A DNA stretch of 64,000 nucleotides from Zantedeschia hybrid cultivar (GCA_030544215.1 JARZZO010000011.1:45877587-45941586); one strand, 5' to 3'. Counted from the stretch's first letter, positions 1-11,891 are shown. Notes: generated by a model not told the origin, from the letters alone. A program made the numbers and translations.

Positions 1-589
1 TTCCAATTTCCATTCATGCCGTAACATCCTCCCTCCTTCACTCTCTTTTACCTTCAACACATCATTTCACTTTTCACACACGAGCACTTATCTGCATGCA
101 TACATCCTAGAATGACTTAGCAATCCCTATTTACCCCCAGAGGTTTCAAACAAAAAATCGGGAGGTGGGTGGCCATAACATATGGTCACCTTCCCTCCCA
201 AACACCCATCCGGTGCGTCTCCCTCTAATTTTAGTTAATTTTTATGTTTGCATGAACGTATCCTACATGTCACAGTTCTAATCGGGCTATTTCTTTTCTT
301 TGTTTGTCTTTTCTTTTCAGGGGCTCTTACCAGATCCTGCGCGCGGACTACCGAGCTCTCCTCCTCTGGCCGGCCGGAGGAAGAGAAGGGGAAACCACCA
401 TCTTCTGCTCCCACAGAACGCGATCACATCCTCACCATCCTGTGGAGCACAAGGACCGTAAGGTAATGCTCCTAGCGATCACATCCTTTATTTCTAACCC
501 CCTTTAAATCGCCACAGTGCTAAGACGAACGGAGAAACCCCTCGTCCGAATCCCGCAGCCACGACGGGGGGACGTTCCGGACGCCTACA
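1..589 (+). mobile_element. Right part of a Tat-type gypsy LTR (Tat3), plus orientation
   Basis: The stretch ends in CGCCTACA at 589, the same terminus as the Tat2 LTRs at 41831 and 59668. About 160-230 matches the Tat2 LTR near 41420-41490 in order and strand: a GGTGGGTGGCCATAACA core, TGGTCAC, a pyrimidine-rich stretch, then CTCTAAT. A TTTTCTTTTCAG tract followed by a GC-rich GGCCGG segment also parallels Tat2. The plus orientation is opposite to the Tat1 body that follows, so this is not Tat1's own 3' LTR. It is read as the end of a separate element (or solo LTR) inserted into Tat1, with the left end outside the window. The next five bases, CTATC, would be the target duplication but the partner copy is not visible. 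Confidence 0.7.
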
Positions 590-1134
590 CTATCGTCCTC
601 ACTAATTAACAATCCAACGGCCTATCCGTGCGATTAAGAATTCTCTGGAATTATCACCGTTTTTGTTGAAGGGGAACTCAAATTCCAGTTTCATCAAAAT
701 CACAAGGTCCTTAATATAGTCTAATAAATATTTAACATATAGTAATTATGATGATGCACAATAATTACATGAAAGGAGTACAAGGGTAGAGATAACCGTC
801 TTTTTAGCCACGGTTAGGACTTCATAAATTCCCACAGTAGGATCTTCTTGATATTTTCAGCTTTACTCGGGTTTTCTCGAATTTCCTGCATTCAAAATTA
901 TTAATAATTCCAAACAAATATTCAATTTAAGCACAGAATTTCGGGTAAATCACAGAATTGTTGAAACGCGTCGTGTCGCGTCGACGCCATTCAATGTTAA
1001 AACGCGGCGGTATCCCTCGACGCCTTTTCAGTCGCAGAAACAGGTTATGACTGTTCTTCTATTCGAATTCTAACTCTTCCAATGCACATCCCTTTTCAAA
1101 ATCGGAAAAGTCTTCCTAGGATCGCAATTCCTTC
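590..1134. other. Tat1 spacer between missing 3' LTR and antisense gene A
   Basis: No coding potential is seen. It is AT-rich and holds two hairpin modules at about 965-1032 (GCGTC...GACGCC followed by ATTCA or TTTTCA), matching in position the hairpin cluster of Tat2 at 56855-57185. It should include the 5' flank of antisense gene A. Confidence 0.6.
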
Positions 1135-1142
1135 TATATAAA
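1135..1142 (+). promoter_or_regulatory. TATA box of Tat1 antisense gene A
   Basis: TATATAAA lies in a CTTCTATATAAACACC context 134 bp upstream of the first ATG at 1276. This is a canonical plant TATA box at a sensible distance for a start site near 1170. It points away from the retrotransposon's own transcription. Confidence 0.6.
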
Positions 1143-1275
1143 CACCATTAAGTTATTTCCAAGCAATCTTACCATAACCCAAAGATCCAAGGTTAAGTTT
1201 TCCTTCAAGATTTCAAGGTTTTTCAAGGTCTCCAAGGTTTCCAAACTTCAAAAAGGAAGAAATCCGAAAAAGAGG

Positions 1276-2608
1276 ATGAGTTCTTCAAACAAGAGGATGA
1301 AGATGTCGCTAGAGAAGATCTCCGACGTGGAGAATCACCTCATCGGAAGGGATCCCAATCTCCAAGTAAGTTGAATTAACTTCCCTTCAATTCTTCTTCT
1401 TGTTCCTTCATGTTCTTCAATTGATCTTGTTCTTCAAACTCTTCAATCCTTCTTTTCAAACTTACCCCAGGTTTCCCGGCCCGAGGAAATTTACCTCTCT
1501 CCCTTGGATTCGCAAACTTGCAAAAAGTGTTAAGCTTTCCATGCAAGTTTTCATCTCCAAGTAGAATCTTCAAGGCTTAGTGGTGCTCGCCAAACACTAC
1601 AAGAGTCCGAACGTGGATTGGGCGGCTATGGGTGCCTTGATCGAATGGTGGCATCCCCAAACACATACGTTCCTCTTCCAAGATTTTGAGTGCACTATCC
1701 TTTTGGAGGAGGCGGAGCTTCTATTGGGTCTCCCAAAGACCAAAGATAAGATGGCTTTAACAAGAGAGAGAATCACCGGTCAACAATTGTTGACATCAAT
1801 CATGAAGGATCTTTCAGAAGCTAAAGGATGCCTTACCAATAAAGGGATCAATCTTGCAAAGCTTGCTGAGTGGACTCTGTACGAGATCGATGATCTAAGG
1901 GAGGACGAAGCGGAGGATGTGACGAAAGCTTTCGTCACATGCCTTGCCGGTGCTCTATTCTTCCCTGCGCAAGACAACATCTTGGAAGATGGTCAGGTCA
2001 GTGCTATCTGCGCAATCTTCAAAGGTAAATCCATAAGTACTGCGCTCTTGACCTACCTTTACAGCGGGCTTTCTATGGCATCTGTGGGTCGTCCTCCCTA
2101 CGGGTGCATGTTACTCTTTGCTCTGTGGGTTAAACTTCACTTCAAATTCGAGTACTGCAAGAGGATGCCTCCAAAACCATCTCAAATTTACATGAATAGT
2201 CCGATCCACTATATTGCCAACATTGTAAAGTTCAACGAGCACATGGTCAATAAAGTCCCAAAGCTCAATACCCGAGCCGACTGGAGGGAGCATCTGAAGT
2301 GCATGACATCTAACATGTTTGACTCTTCTCCACTCGCTCTTGTTGGAAAGCCTAGTAGGGTGCGCCGTGCAGCGGGAGCGGATCTCAAGTTGATTGGAGC
2401 CACCGAGTTCGTGTTATACAACCCTCATCGGTGCCTTACTCAACTTAGCTTGAATCGTCATGAATTCTCCGAGTTCTCTCTTACATCCCCGATCAAGAAG
2501 CGTGCTTTGGAATCCGACGAAGATTATGAAGCTACAGAACTTATCACCACTTTGTGGAACCTTGGCTTCAGTTATCGTGTAAAATCCTCTAAAAACAGAG
2601 ATAGATGA
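1276..2608 (+). pseudogene. Tat1 antisense gene A: PMD-like protein, two exons, frameshifted
   Basis: Exon 1 is 1276-1365 (30 codons, begins MSSSNKRMKM) and ends at a CAA|GTAAGT donor. Exon 2 is 1471-2608 after a TTACCCCAG acceptor, with its first part out of frame with the rest: a TAA and a TAG are met before about 1580, after which the frame is open for some 340 codons. The open part starts with ALIEWWHPQTHTFLF and continues to EAELLLGLP, resembling the opening motif of plant mobile domain/DUF7745-type proteins. The exon layout and the motif LKLIGATEFVLYNPHRC match Tat2's gene at 56731-55323 (LWLVGATETVLYQAHRC). The role is unknown. PMD proteins of plants include MAIN/MAIL1, which act in transposon silencing. 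A net one-base frameshift between 1471 and 1580 makes this copy defective. Confident as a gene remnant, less so about family name. Confidence 0.75.
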
Positions 2609-2687
2609 TAGAAATTTCCATACCTCCAAGGTCTTCATGAAATTCTTCCTTAAGTGTCCTTTTTTCTTTTCTTTTTCTTTTTGATGT

Positions 2688-2710
2688 AATAAAAGATTTC
2701 ATTGAATAAA
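2688..2710 (+). terminator. Poly(A) signals of Tat1 antisense gene A
   Basis: Two AATAAA hexamers at 2688-2693 and 2705-2710 follow the stop at 2608 and a long C/T-rich tract. Tat2 gene A has the same order: stop, C/T-rich tract, AATAAA at 55265-55260 on the minus strand. Confidence 0.55.
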
Positions 2711-2827
2711 GAATTATTTTTCATACCTTGAAATCTTTCCTTAACTTCCTGTGATGTGTTCATGATTTTTCCTTTAGTAAAAACTGAATTTTTCCTGAAA
2801 ATATGACAGTTCGGGTTCAGTTAATTC

Positions 2828-3412
2828 AAAACGCGTCCACTCAGAAAGACGCCTTTCAACCATAATCATTTTCCAGAAATTCAGTTCAATCCTCAAAAAC
2901 CCAATTTAACCTTAAATTGCGTCTATTAGACCAGACGCCTTTTCCTCAAAATCCAAATTTAACCTTAACTTGCGTCTACCAGACAAGACGCCTTTCAATC
3001 ATAAATTCATTTTCCAGAAATTCAGTTCAATCCTCAAAAGTCCTGATTTAACTCTAAAATGCGTCTACCAGACCAGACGCCTTTCAATCATAAATTCATT
3101 TTCCAAAAATTCAGTTCAATCCTCAAAAATCCTGATTTAACCTTAAATTGCGTCTACCAGACCAGACGCCTTTCAATTCTCTCTCTTACTCTTTCCAGAA
3201 CTCCGCCATTAATTCTATGATTAATCCCATAAAACGCGTCTGGATGGGAAGACGCCTTTCATCATCATGCTGTGTACGGTTCTGATCAGAATTGGCGGTA
3301 ACCTGAAACGCGTCAGCCGTAATGGACGCCTTTCACTCAATTTCAAACAACTGGCCTTGCCGCTCAACTTATGTGCCATAAAACGCGTCTACCTGCGTCG
3401 ACGTCTTTTAAC
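2828..3412. repeat. Hairpin modules and 85-90 bp tandem repeats between Tat1 antisense genes
   Basis: At least eight copies of an about 30 bp module are seen at about 2828, 2917, 2970, 3055, 3145, 3232, 3305 and 3380. Each reads AAA-(C/T)GCGTC, a loop of about 10, then GACGCCTTTCA, so GCGTC and GACGC can pair. From about 2869 to 3177 the modules sit in an 85-90 bp tandem repeat with a shared TTTTCCAGAAATTCAG segment. Tat2 has its own hairpin modules in the matching spacer at 54985-55170. Confidence 0.85.
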
Positions 3413-3541
3413 TTTTTCGTTTACAGACCCGCGAAGCACCCCTTTCTTCCTCACTTTCTCCCTTGCTTTCTCTCTCTTCGAGCTTCGGCGACCTCTGGCG
3501 ATCTCTTTCTTTTTCTCTCAAAACTCCCTCTTCCAAACTCT

Positions 3542-6355
3542 ATGGAACGTGGTGAAGGCTCCCGCAAGACTAAGGCTTTGGCCAAGAGGCGACGGACGGC
3601 GGCCGTGGAAGAGGAAGCCCCCGAAGAGATGTCGGCTGCACTCGCCGAGGCGGTGGCGTTCTTGGAGGAGGAGGAAGCTCCTCCGGCGCCGTTGGCCGTA
3701 GAAGAAGAAGAGGAGGGCGACCTCCATACGGTGAGTCTTTTATGAATGAATGGAGTGAGAAAAAGAGGGGAGAAAGGGGTTCTTCAAAGAACCCGGAATC
3801 AGGTCTTGAAAGCCGTCCAGACCAGGTGACGCCTTTCAAAAGGCGTCATCCTGGGCCGACGCCTTTCAAGGCTAAATTCCCATTTTTTATCAGGCAGAAA
3901 ATAAGTTTAATTTGCGTCAAGACATATGGACGTATTTTAAAAGATGTCCACATGTGTTGACGCCTTTCAAAACAGAACTGTTTTAACTCTGTTTTTTTAT
4001 TATTACTGACCCTAGTTCTTTGTTATTCATCTACAGGGGGTGATGAGGTCCAGGATCAGTTGGGACCTAGTGATAGGAGCGTACCAGGGACTCCCAGACT
4101 TCCAGAAGGCGCGCCTGCGCTGGATGGGGTTCGGCGAAGTCTTAGACATCGAGCCGTTCTGGCTCGATCTAGTCCTGCTGCAGGCGCTCAGAGAGCGTTG
4201 GCACGCAGAGAGTCGGGCATTCCTAATGCCTTGGGGACATATGATCCCCACTCTAGAGGATGTGGCCAGGATCACTGGCCTCAGGGTAGAGGGCCGACCG
4301 GTAAGTGGGGTGACTTACCCCAACTACCAGGGACTGGCAGAGGCCCTATTAGGTATAGAAGTGTCCAGCCTAGGCAGAGAGTCTAGGATGGTCCCCAAGA
4401 TAGAGGTGGAGGCCGCGTTAGGACTTGATGAGCCCCGGCGTTGGTCAGAAGAGACCCGGAAGGAGTTCAGAGACAGATTAGCAGAGTCATCCTCCCTTGT
4501 TTACTGCACCGATCCGAGTCAGGGAGAGGAGGTAGATAGGCAGCTCAAAGTCTTCTTAGTTTTCTTCTTTGGTCGGTTACTCTTCGGTACGAAGGGTGAC
4601 CATATCCACTGTAGGTTTTTGTACTTGTTAGATGACTTAGAGAGTTTAGGGGAGTATGCCTGGGGTGCGGCCCTTCTGGCCCATCTCTTTGCAGATTTGT
4701 CCACGGTCATGCCGGACCGCGAGACCACTGTCAGTGGCTTCTTGCCGTTCCTCCAGGTATTAAGTTGTTTTATTATTTGTTTATGATATGCAATGTAATG
4801 AAATGATTTTTTCTAACTTATATGTTCATGTATGCAGGAGTGGAACTACCATTACTTTCCGCTCGGCAGAGCGAGGATTGCACGACCGGGCGCTGTCCCA
4901 TTGGCCTGCCGTTGGCAACTAATTGTGGACACATCACCACCAGCTGACGGCCCTCCGCCGTCAGTTCCTCGATTACCCCGAGTTGTTGGTAAGTTCTTGT
5001 TCGATTTTATTCATTAAATGCAATCTTTCCTTTATTAAATAAAAATTATTTATATGAATGCGTCTAACTTATATGCAGGTGATCTGGCGCCCGTACCTGG
5101 GTATGGGCGAGGAGGGTCAGCTGTGGGTGACGGCTGGCAGGAGGAGGTTCGGCAGGAAGATGTGGTTGCACTGCTTGAACGAGATTGAGCCCCTCCGCCT
5201 CCGGCTCGTGATGAGGACGTTGGGTCTCCACCAGGAGTGGGTCGACGAGGAGGTCCCGGAGGATGTCGGGAGGAGCATGAGGGGTAGGCACCGTCGAGGC
5301 GTTCGGGTGGAGTCCCGTGCGGAGAGTAGCGAGGCCTACCTCCAGCAATACCGGGCCCACTACGCTGATCAGCTTCGGCTCCTCCGACCACTCAATGTGA
5401 GTATGCTTTTATGCGTCTTTCATTTTATTATTATCTTGGTTTATATTTGTGAATGAATGTATGTATGTGTGATATGCAGGATGCGCGCGATGCGGTCACC
5501 ATCGACCTTCGGGCCCGCCTACATGATGCGGAGGCCTAGCTAGAGTAGGTCCAAAAGGAGCTGTTCGACCTGGTATGTATGAATGAATATGAATGTTTTG
5601 ATTAATTAATTGTTTTGGCGATTAACAACTGACGGTTGTCTTTTGGTGCAGCGAGCCGTCTACACCCAGGCGGCTCCCCCTGCATATGGAGCATCGTCAT
5701 CCTCTTCTTCTACGGCCCATGAGGCTGCTCTGGCAGACCTCCAGAGCCAGCTTGCCTCCGCCATCCACCGAGCTTCCCTTGCAGAGGAGGATCGCGTTGC
5801 TCGGGTAAGTTCTTAACCTTTGATTTCTGAACTTGCTTTTGATTACTTGATTGCCTTGGACTAACAATGACTTCTCCTCAGGTTGCTGAGCTTCAGGAAG
5901 CCCTTCAGAGGGCTGAAGCGGAGCTGGAGGATTCTTGTGCAGCAACTGCTCGTGCTGAAGCTGACGCTGCGCGGATTCAAGCTTTGGAGGAGCAGGTGGC
6001 TCGTCTCTCCACCGGAGATCTTGCACGTCTCCAGGTTCGCCTGGAGATCCTGACTGAGGAGAGAGACCGCGACCGCCTCCGGCTAGAGAGTCTTCAGGGT
6101 CGCCTGTCGGTAGCTGAGCACGAGCGCAAGATGGTGGAGGAGAGGTATCAGCGAGCCCGGCAGCGGGCTGCTGATCGTGGTTTGGTGAGCACTTTCACTG
6201 CCAGCGTCGCCATGTCGTCCGGCCAGGCAGGGCCGAGGCCGGCAGGGCCGAGTGCGATGGGACCACCTCCACTTCCTAGTCGAGGACCAGCATCGGATGC
6301 GCCCGACGAGGCTCAGAGTCAGCTTGATGAGGGCGGAGGGGAGAGCCAGCCTTGA
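3542..6355 (+). pseudogene. Tat1 antisense gene B: PMD plus coiled-coil protein, seven exons
   Basis: Exons read from splice sites: 3542-3730, 4037-4756, 4838-4988, 5079-5396, 5480-5572, 5652-5804, 5882-6355. All donors are GT (GTGAGT, GTATTA, GTAAGT, GTGAGT, GTATGT, GTAAGT) and all acceptors AG, mostly TATGCAG or CTCAG. Introns are phase 0. Exon 1 is acidic. Exon 2 holds the plant-mobile-domain core (AFLMPWGHMIPTLEDVARIT, then GLRVEGRPV). Exons 5-7 form a Q/E/R/L-rich coiled coil, and the C-terminus is Gly/Pro-rich. Defects: exon 3 is 151 nt where a multiple of 3 is expected, and its second half reads on only in another frame. Exon 5 has TAG at 5537-5539 and 5546-5548, both probably from CAG. 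Tat2's gene B has the same seven exons. Function is unknown. The gene runs against the retrotransposon's transcription and converges on pol. Confidence 0.8.
3811..3972. repeat. Hairpin modules inside intron 1 of Tat1 antisense gene B
   Basis: GCCGTC...GACGCCTTTCA at about 3815-3840, GGCGTC...GACGCCTTTCA at about 3841-3870, and weaker copies to 3972. Tat2 carries its own module word in the same intron (54200-54550). Confidence 0.75.
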
Positions 6356-6359
6356 GGGC

Positions 6360-7681
6360 TCATGTATTTTCTTTTCTTTTGTGTATCATGTACAAAACAC
6401 CTTTTGATGATATACATGAAACTTTTGGCTTGCAACCTTGCGTTCCATGTGTTTGCCTTGTGTCCTGCATGTCACTTAACAAACATGTTAAGTATCTATT
6501 TAGGCTTAGCCCCTTGCCTGACCGAGTGAACGGTTAATCAATCTTTTCCTTAAATGAATGGTCAAGGGGCATAGCATTTATTAACAAAGGTAATGTGAAT
6601 AATCAAACTTAAGCAAAATGCAACATACAAGCAGACAAATGCTTACTTAAAATAAAAGGAATGAAGCATACCAGATGCAATAAGCAGATGCTGATTGAAA
6701 TATTTTTTGTTGTTTTGAAATATTTACCCTTTTTTTTGGGTTTTGAAATATGTATTTTTTTTTACTTTTGAAACATGTGTGTTTTTTTTTGTTTTTTTGA
6801 AATATGTATTCTTTTTTTTTGATTTTGGATTTTTGACATATGTATACTTTTTTTTGAAACATGTACTTTTTTTTTTACTTTTGGAAATATGTATTTTTTT
6901 GATTTTTTTTTTTTTTGAAATATGGTGTGAACTAACAGACCAGCATGGTACTCAGATCAAAAGATCATATTCATTTATGAACTTAGTTCCCAAATTGTTC
7001 TTCAACAATTTAACTTAAACCCATCATATTTGAACTTGTGTTTCCATTCGTGATCCCATTTGATGATTTGATCCTTAGTCAATCTCGGCCGTTCCTCAAG
7101 TTTAGAGTACGCCTCTTTAGAAAGAAATGAAGAATTGGTTTAGAAAGCCCATGAGAGGGTTCCGAAGACCTAAAAAGATGTTCCTTTCCTACCCTAATAT
7201 CCGTTGGGGTTAGGTCATTTTCTTTCTGGGGTATTTATCGACCTTGCGCTCCCTTTTATTTCATTTGCTGGCCTTGATGTAACGTTTGTAATGTGATGGC
7301 CTTTTGATTTGACGTTTGGCTTTTGCCTTTTGCTTTTGCTTTTCTATTCTTTTCTTTGGGATGGATCTCCCCCTTTTTTCTTATGACGGCCCCCTACTAA
7401 GATGGCGGGTATTCTTGGTAGTCTATTCTAAGTCTCGTTCCAACATCATGGGCCGAGTGTAAAACATAATTTTGCTTTAAAAGGAATGATTTGTACTTCA
7501 CACTTTCAATCAAGCTTTCGGTATTCCTTAAGACTTGGCATCTCTTGTTACTCACGAATCAAACGTGTCAGTGTGTGTAGTAATGTGTTTGAAGTTAAAT
7601 TATCCAAACTAATAAGGGAACTTGAGTTTATAAATTTTCTAATTTCATTGGTCTTTGTACCATGCTGATCGACTCTTTAAC
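6360..7681. other. Tat1 convergent spacer between antisense gene B and pol
   Basis: No coding sequence. At about 6705-6925 a run of 24-40 bp units reads (minus strand) as ACATATTTCAAAA followed by A-rich spacers. The same word repeats in Tat2 at 50935-51185, the matching place. The remaining sequence, including a T/C-rich part near 7310-7380, shows nothing recognisable. Confidence 0.7.
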
Positions 7682-10600
7682 CTAAGGGTAGTATTTCTTA
7701 AGATGTAAACCGTTCCAGGGGTGAGTTAGCTCTTCTCCTTCTGCATTGACAAGACGGTAAGCGTTACCAGGAAAAGCGTGTGATACAACATAAGGTCCTT
7801 CCCAGTTGTATTGTAGCTTAGAACACAGACCACCAGGTTTTACAAAAATTCTTTTGACAACCATTTCATCGACTTTGAACTGACGTTCAATGACTTTCTT
7901 TTGATAAAAACGTGCTAGTCTATTTTGATAAACTATTGCATGATTAGCGGCTGACCACCTTCTCTCGTTTAAGAGTTCCAATTGAGCAAGGAGTGCTGAA
8001 CGGTGTTCATCAATGGAAAATTCCTTATTCAATTGTACTCTTAATGACGGTATAAGGATCTCGTATGGAACTACCGCCTTCATTCCAAATGTTAAGGAAT
8101 AAGGAATTTGCCCAGTGGGCGTGCGGATTGAAGTTCGGTAGGCCCATAGAGCCTCAACCAATTTTTCTGGCCAGTCTGTGAATTTGTTAGATTTGCACGT
8201 CTTTTTGATGATTTTTATCAAAGTCTTATTGGTTGCTTTTGCTTGGCCATTGCCTTGCGGATAATAAGGAGAGGAATGATGCAATGCAATTCTATACCTG
8301 TTGCAGAGGTCCTTCAATTCTTGTGACACGAACTGCGGTCCGTTGTCGGTGACAATGGTGCTTGGAATTCCAAATATGGTGATGATGTTCTTCATGATGA
8401 ACTTGCAGACGGTTGATGCTTTGATTTCTGTGTATGCTTCAGCTTCCGCCCACTTAGTGAAGTATTCCGTTGCCGTGAGGATGAAAGACTTTTGCTTGAT
8501 GCCGGAATCTGGATTACCAAGGGGTCCAATGATATCGAAAGCCCACATGGAGAAAGGCCATGGGGAAGAAACAGGGTGGAGTGAAAATGCAGGAGAATGA
8601 ATTTTGTCGGCGTGAAGTTGGCACTTAGCACACCTACGAACATATCCTACACAGTCTTCTTCCATGGTTGGCCAATAAAATCCTTGTCCGAGGATCTTCT
8701 TTGCTAGCATCTGTCTATTGACATGGCCACCACAAACTCCACTATGAGCTCCTTCAATAACCTTCCAAAGCTCATCTTCGTCTAGACATCTTAGAAGGAC
8801 TCTATCAAAACCTCTCTTGTACAGTGCTCCTCCAACTAGGGTGTATCTTTGAGCAACTCTCCTGATAGCTCTCTTCTCCTCAGTTGTAGCTTCCTCAGGA
8901 TATGATTGATCTTCACAATATTTGGCAATTTCATAGTACCATGGCTTTTGTTCATCGTCCATCTCTTCTAACAGCTCCATTAACATGATTTCTCTCTTTT
9001 CCACAATGCTTCCATCTCTGACTTTCTTCAACAGTTTCTCCTTAGTTCTAAGAAATGAAGGGTCTTTTACGGAGGGTGAAAGACGCCTATGAACTATGAT
9101 TGATTCGGATTGCCTGCTGATTGGAAAATCAAGAGAAGATGCCAGTGAAGTTAGAGCGTCAGCTAAGATGTTCTGATTCCTAGGGACATGGACAAAGATC
9201 AATTTCGTGAAAAGCTTTGAATAAGCAGAAGTAAGTTCTTGATAAGGCTTGAGTTTGGGATCAAGAGTTCGATACTTGGTCAGCACTTGGCGAAGAATCA
9301 GTTGGCTATCATCCACAATCCTGAGTTTAGTGGCACCATGAAAATGAGCAGCCTCGAGGCCAGCAAGGAGTGCCTCGTATTCAGCTATATTGTTGGTGAC
9401 TGGAAAGTCAAGCTGAAAGGCTTGTGGAATGGTGACACCTTCAGGTGATAACAGAACGATACCGATCTCCTTTCCATGAGAATTCAAAGCTCCGTCAAAA
9501 TGCAGAGTCCACATATCATCTCTGATTTGATTTACGGACATCAGTTCCTCATCCGGAAACTCTGATCGCACTGGATCAAATCGAGGAAGGGGATGATGGG
9601 CGAGATGTTCCGCTATGGCATAGCCCTTGATCGTTTTCTGCTGAATGTAAATGATATCGAATTGAGATAGAAAGCTTTGCCATCGCGCTAACCTATCAGT
9701 AAGAACATATTTCTCCAGAAGGAATTTGATCGGATTCATCCTAGCGATGAGATGGACTTCATGGGCCAGAAATAATGCTTCAATTTCTGAAGCACTCAGA
9801 CCAATGCTGCACATGTTCTCTCCATCACCGTGTATCTCTGTTCAGCGGGGTTGAGAAGTTTAGAGAGATAGTAGGCCACCCTCTCCTTTCCTTCTTCATC
9901 CTCTTGTGCTAGGACAGCCCCCACTGCATCATCCAGGACAGAAATGTAAAGTATCAATGGTTTGCCTGGAGATGGTGGTCTCAAAACAGGAGGACTTGCT
10001 AGATAGTTCTTTAATCCATCGAATGCCTCCTGACACTTATCGTCCCAATCGAATTTGACTCCCGGCTTGGTAAGCTCGTAAAACGGCTTACACCTTTGTG
10101 AGTGCTGGGAGACAAAACGGCGAATAAATTGCAACCTCCCGATTAATCCTCTCAGCTCCTTCAAGTTTTTGGGAGGCGGCATTTCTCTGATAGCCTTCGC
10201 CTTGTTGGGATCGATCTCAATTCCCCGCTTACTGACGATGAATCCAAGTAATTTCCCTAAAGATACCCCGAATACACATTTCTTGGGGTTCATTTTTAAC
10301 TGATATTCCCTTGATCTCTCTAATACTCTCGCCAAAATTTTGGCGTGCTCAGCCTTTGTCTTAGATTTAACCAATAAATCATCCACGTACACTTCCAGAT
10401 TTATGTGCATCATGTCGTGAAATATTGCCATCATAGCCCTCTGATAAGTGGCTCCAGCATTCTTTAATCCAAATGGCATGATGACATAACAGTATGTTCC
10501 CTAAGGTGTAGTGAATGACGTCTTCTCTTGATCTTCTTCTGCCAGCTTAATCTGATTGTATCCCGAAAAATCATCCATAAATGATAAAGACTCATAGCCA

Positions 10601-11553
10601 GCAGTGTTATCAATGAGTACATCAATATGAGGCAATGGAAAATCATCTTTAGGACATGCCCGGTTCAAATCGCAGAAGTCAATGCAAATTCTGACCTTCC
10701 CGTCCTTCTTCATAACCGGGACTATGTTGGCCACCCATTGTGGATAAAGGACAACTCTAATGAATTTGACTTTATGTAATTTGTCAGCTTCTTCCTTCAT
10801 CTTTAGAGCCATTTGTGGGTGGAATCGCCTTAATTTCTGCTTGACCGGGCTAGCTCCATCCTTTAATGTCAACCTGTGTTCAACTAAAGATGAGTCTAAC
10901 CCCGGCATATCTTCATAACTCCCGGCGAAAGCGTCCTTATAATCCTTAAGTACTTGTACCATTGCCTTCTCATCCTTTGTAGAAAGATTTTTGCTGACGA
11001 GGACAACCTTAGGTTCGTCTTCAGTCCCTAAATTGATTTCTTTGGTGGGCTCTTCTACGGCAGCTGAGGGTTCATCGAATCTCTTCACTCCACTGGCATA
11101 TGCCTCAGCCGCGTCCTCGTCATCTTCTTCATCTTCAATAATGGGGTCTTTTTCATGTATCAACTCATACACCCCATATCCATCATTGACTGACTCATCG
11201 TCCAAACAATCTTCTGGCATCTGAATTGGATTTTCTAATAACTGAGGGATTAAAGTGCAAGAAAAGCATCTATCAGCTAAGTCCTGGAGGTATCTATCTG
11301 GAATTCGCCTACCCTTAGACTTCCTAGACTTCCTAACCTGACTAACCTGCCTAGAACTAGACTGCCTAACTTCACTAAACTCCCTATTATAACCTAATGA
11401 AGATGAAGCAGAATGGAAATCCTGGGATACAAATGGAAATACAGGAGAATCCTCCCGAGGGGAGGGGCAGAGTAGATCTAGGAGAGAATCTTGACCGAAA
11501 GACCCGCGCAATGGGGTGTGATCGGACAAGTAAGAGGTTTCCTCAATGAGGAC
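7682..11553 (-). pseudogene. pol: Tat1 pol: reverse transcriptase, RNase H, integrase
   Basis: Read 11553 to 7682. RT is recognised by VPVMKKDGKVRICIDF, FMDDFSGYNQI and the catalytic VYVDD near 10390. RNase H domains follow, the second with HFDGA, AEYEAL and DSQLI, the archaeal-type RNase H typical of the Tat lineage. The integrase has an H-H-C-C finger (RRCAKCQLH) and a core with FDIIGP and TDNGPQF. The third catalytic residue is lost: NGQAKATNKT has Lys where Tat2 has Glu. Premature stops: TAG 10503-10501 and TGA 9798-9796, both at Trp positions in Tat2. A one-base deletion near 9770 shifts the frame. An RT start through splicing is possible (see 11554-11891). Replication enzymes of the element; inactive in this copy. 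Confidence 0.92.
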
Positions 11554-11891
11554 CTGAGAAGAATTTGTTGCCAAATTGGTGTTTTTTTTTGGGCAATAGA
11601 AGAGTTAAGCATAAAACAGGAATGAACATGAATAGAAGGAGAATTAGATGGAGGAAGTGGCACCAAGGCCAAAGGATTAGGGGGATCATACAACAGTATG
11701 TCCCAGATTAAATCATACATCCTCTCTAGATCGAGAGGAGGTGGTGGAATGAGGTCCCGTGGGGATAGAGTAATCATGACGGACGGAGCCCGTGGAATAT
11801 CTTCAATAATGACCCGCGACCGAGTCGGGGTAAGGAGCAAAGTGCGAAACAAGGTGTGAAGCATGAAAACATGAGAAGGATATGTCCCCCT
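11554..11891 (-). other. Tat1 pro-pol linker, candidate intron
   Basis: The protease frame stops at 11892 and the RT frame opens in a different frame about 340 bp on. A good acceptor, TTCTTCTCAG|GTCC, ends at 11554, exactly where similarity to Tat2 pol (LIEETSYL versus LEEPSYL) begins. Ogre elements of this lineage splice an intron between protease and RT, so the linker may be one. No convincing donor was found, so this remains a suggestion. Confidence 0.35.

Noticed and set aside
1..589. Tat1's own 3' LTR
   Set aside because: Orientation is opposite and the sequence matches Tat2 LTRs, not the Tat1 LTR at 17051-18362.
1580..1582. GTG as start of Tat1 antisense gene A
   Set aside because: A plant gene would start at ATG; the Tat2 homologue shows an upstream exon, so this point is internal to exon 2.
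3267..3701. Arg-rich frame overlapping Tat1 gene B exon 1
   Set aside because: Out of frame with the conserved exon and runs through the hairpin repeats.
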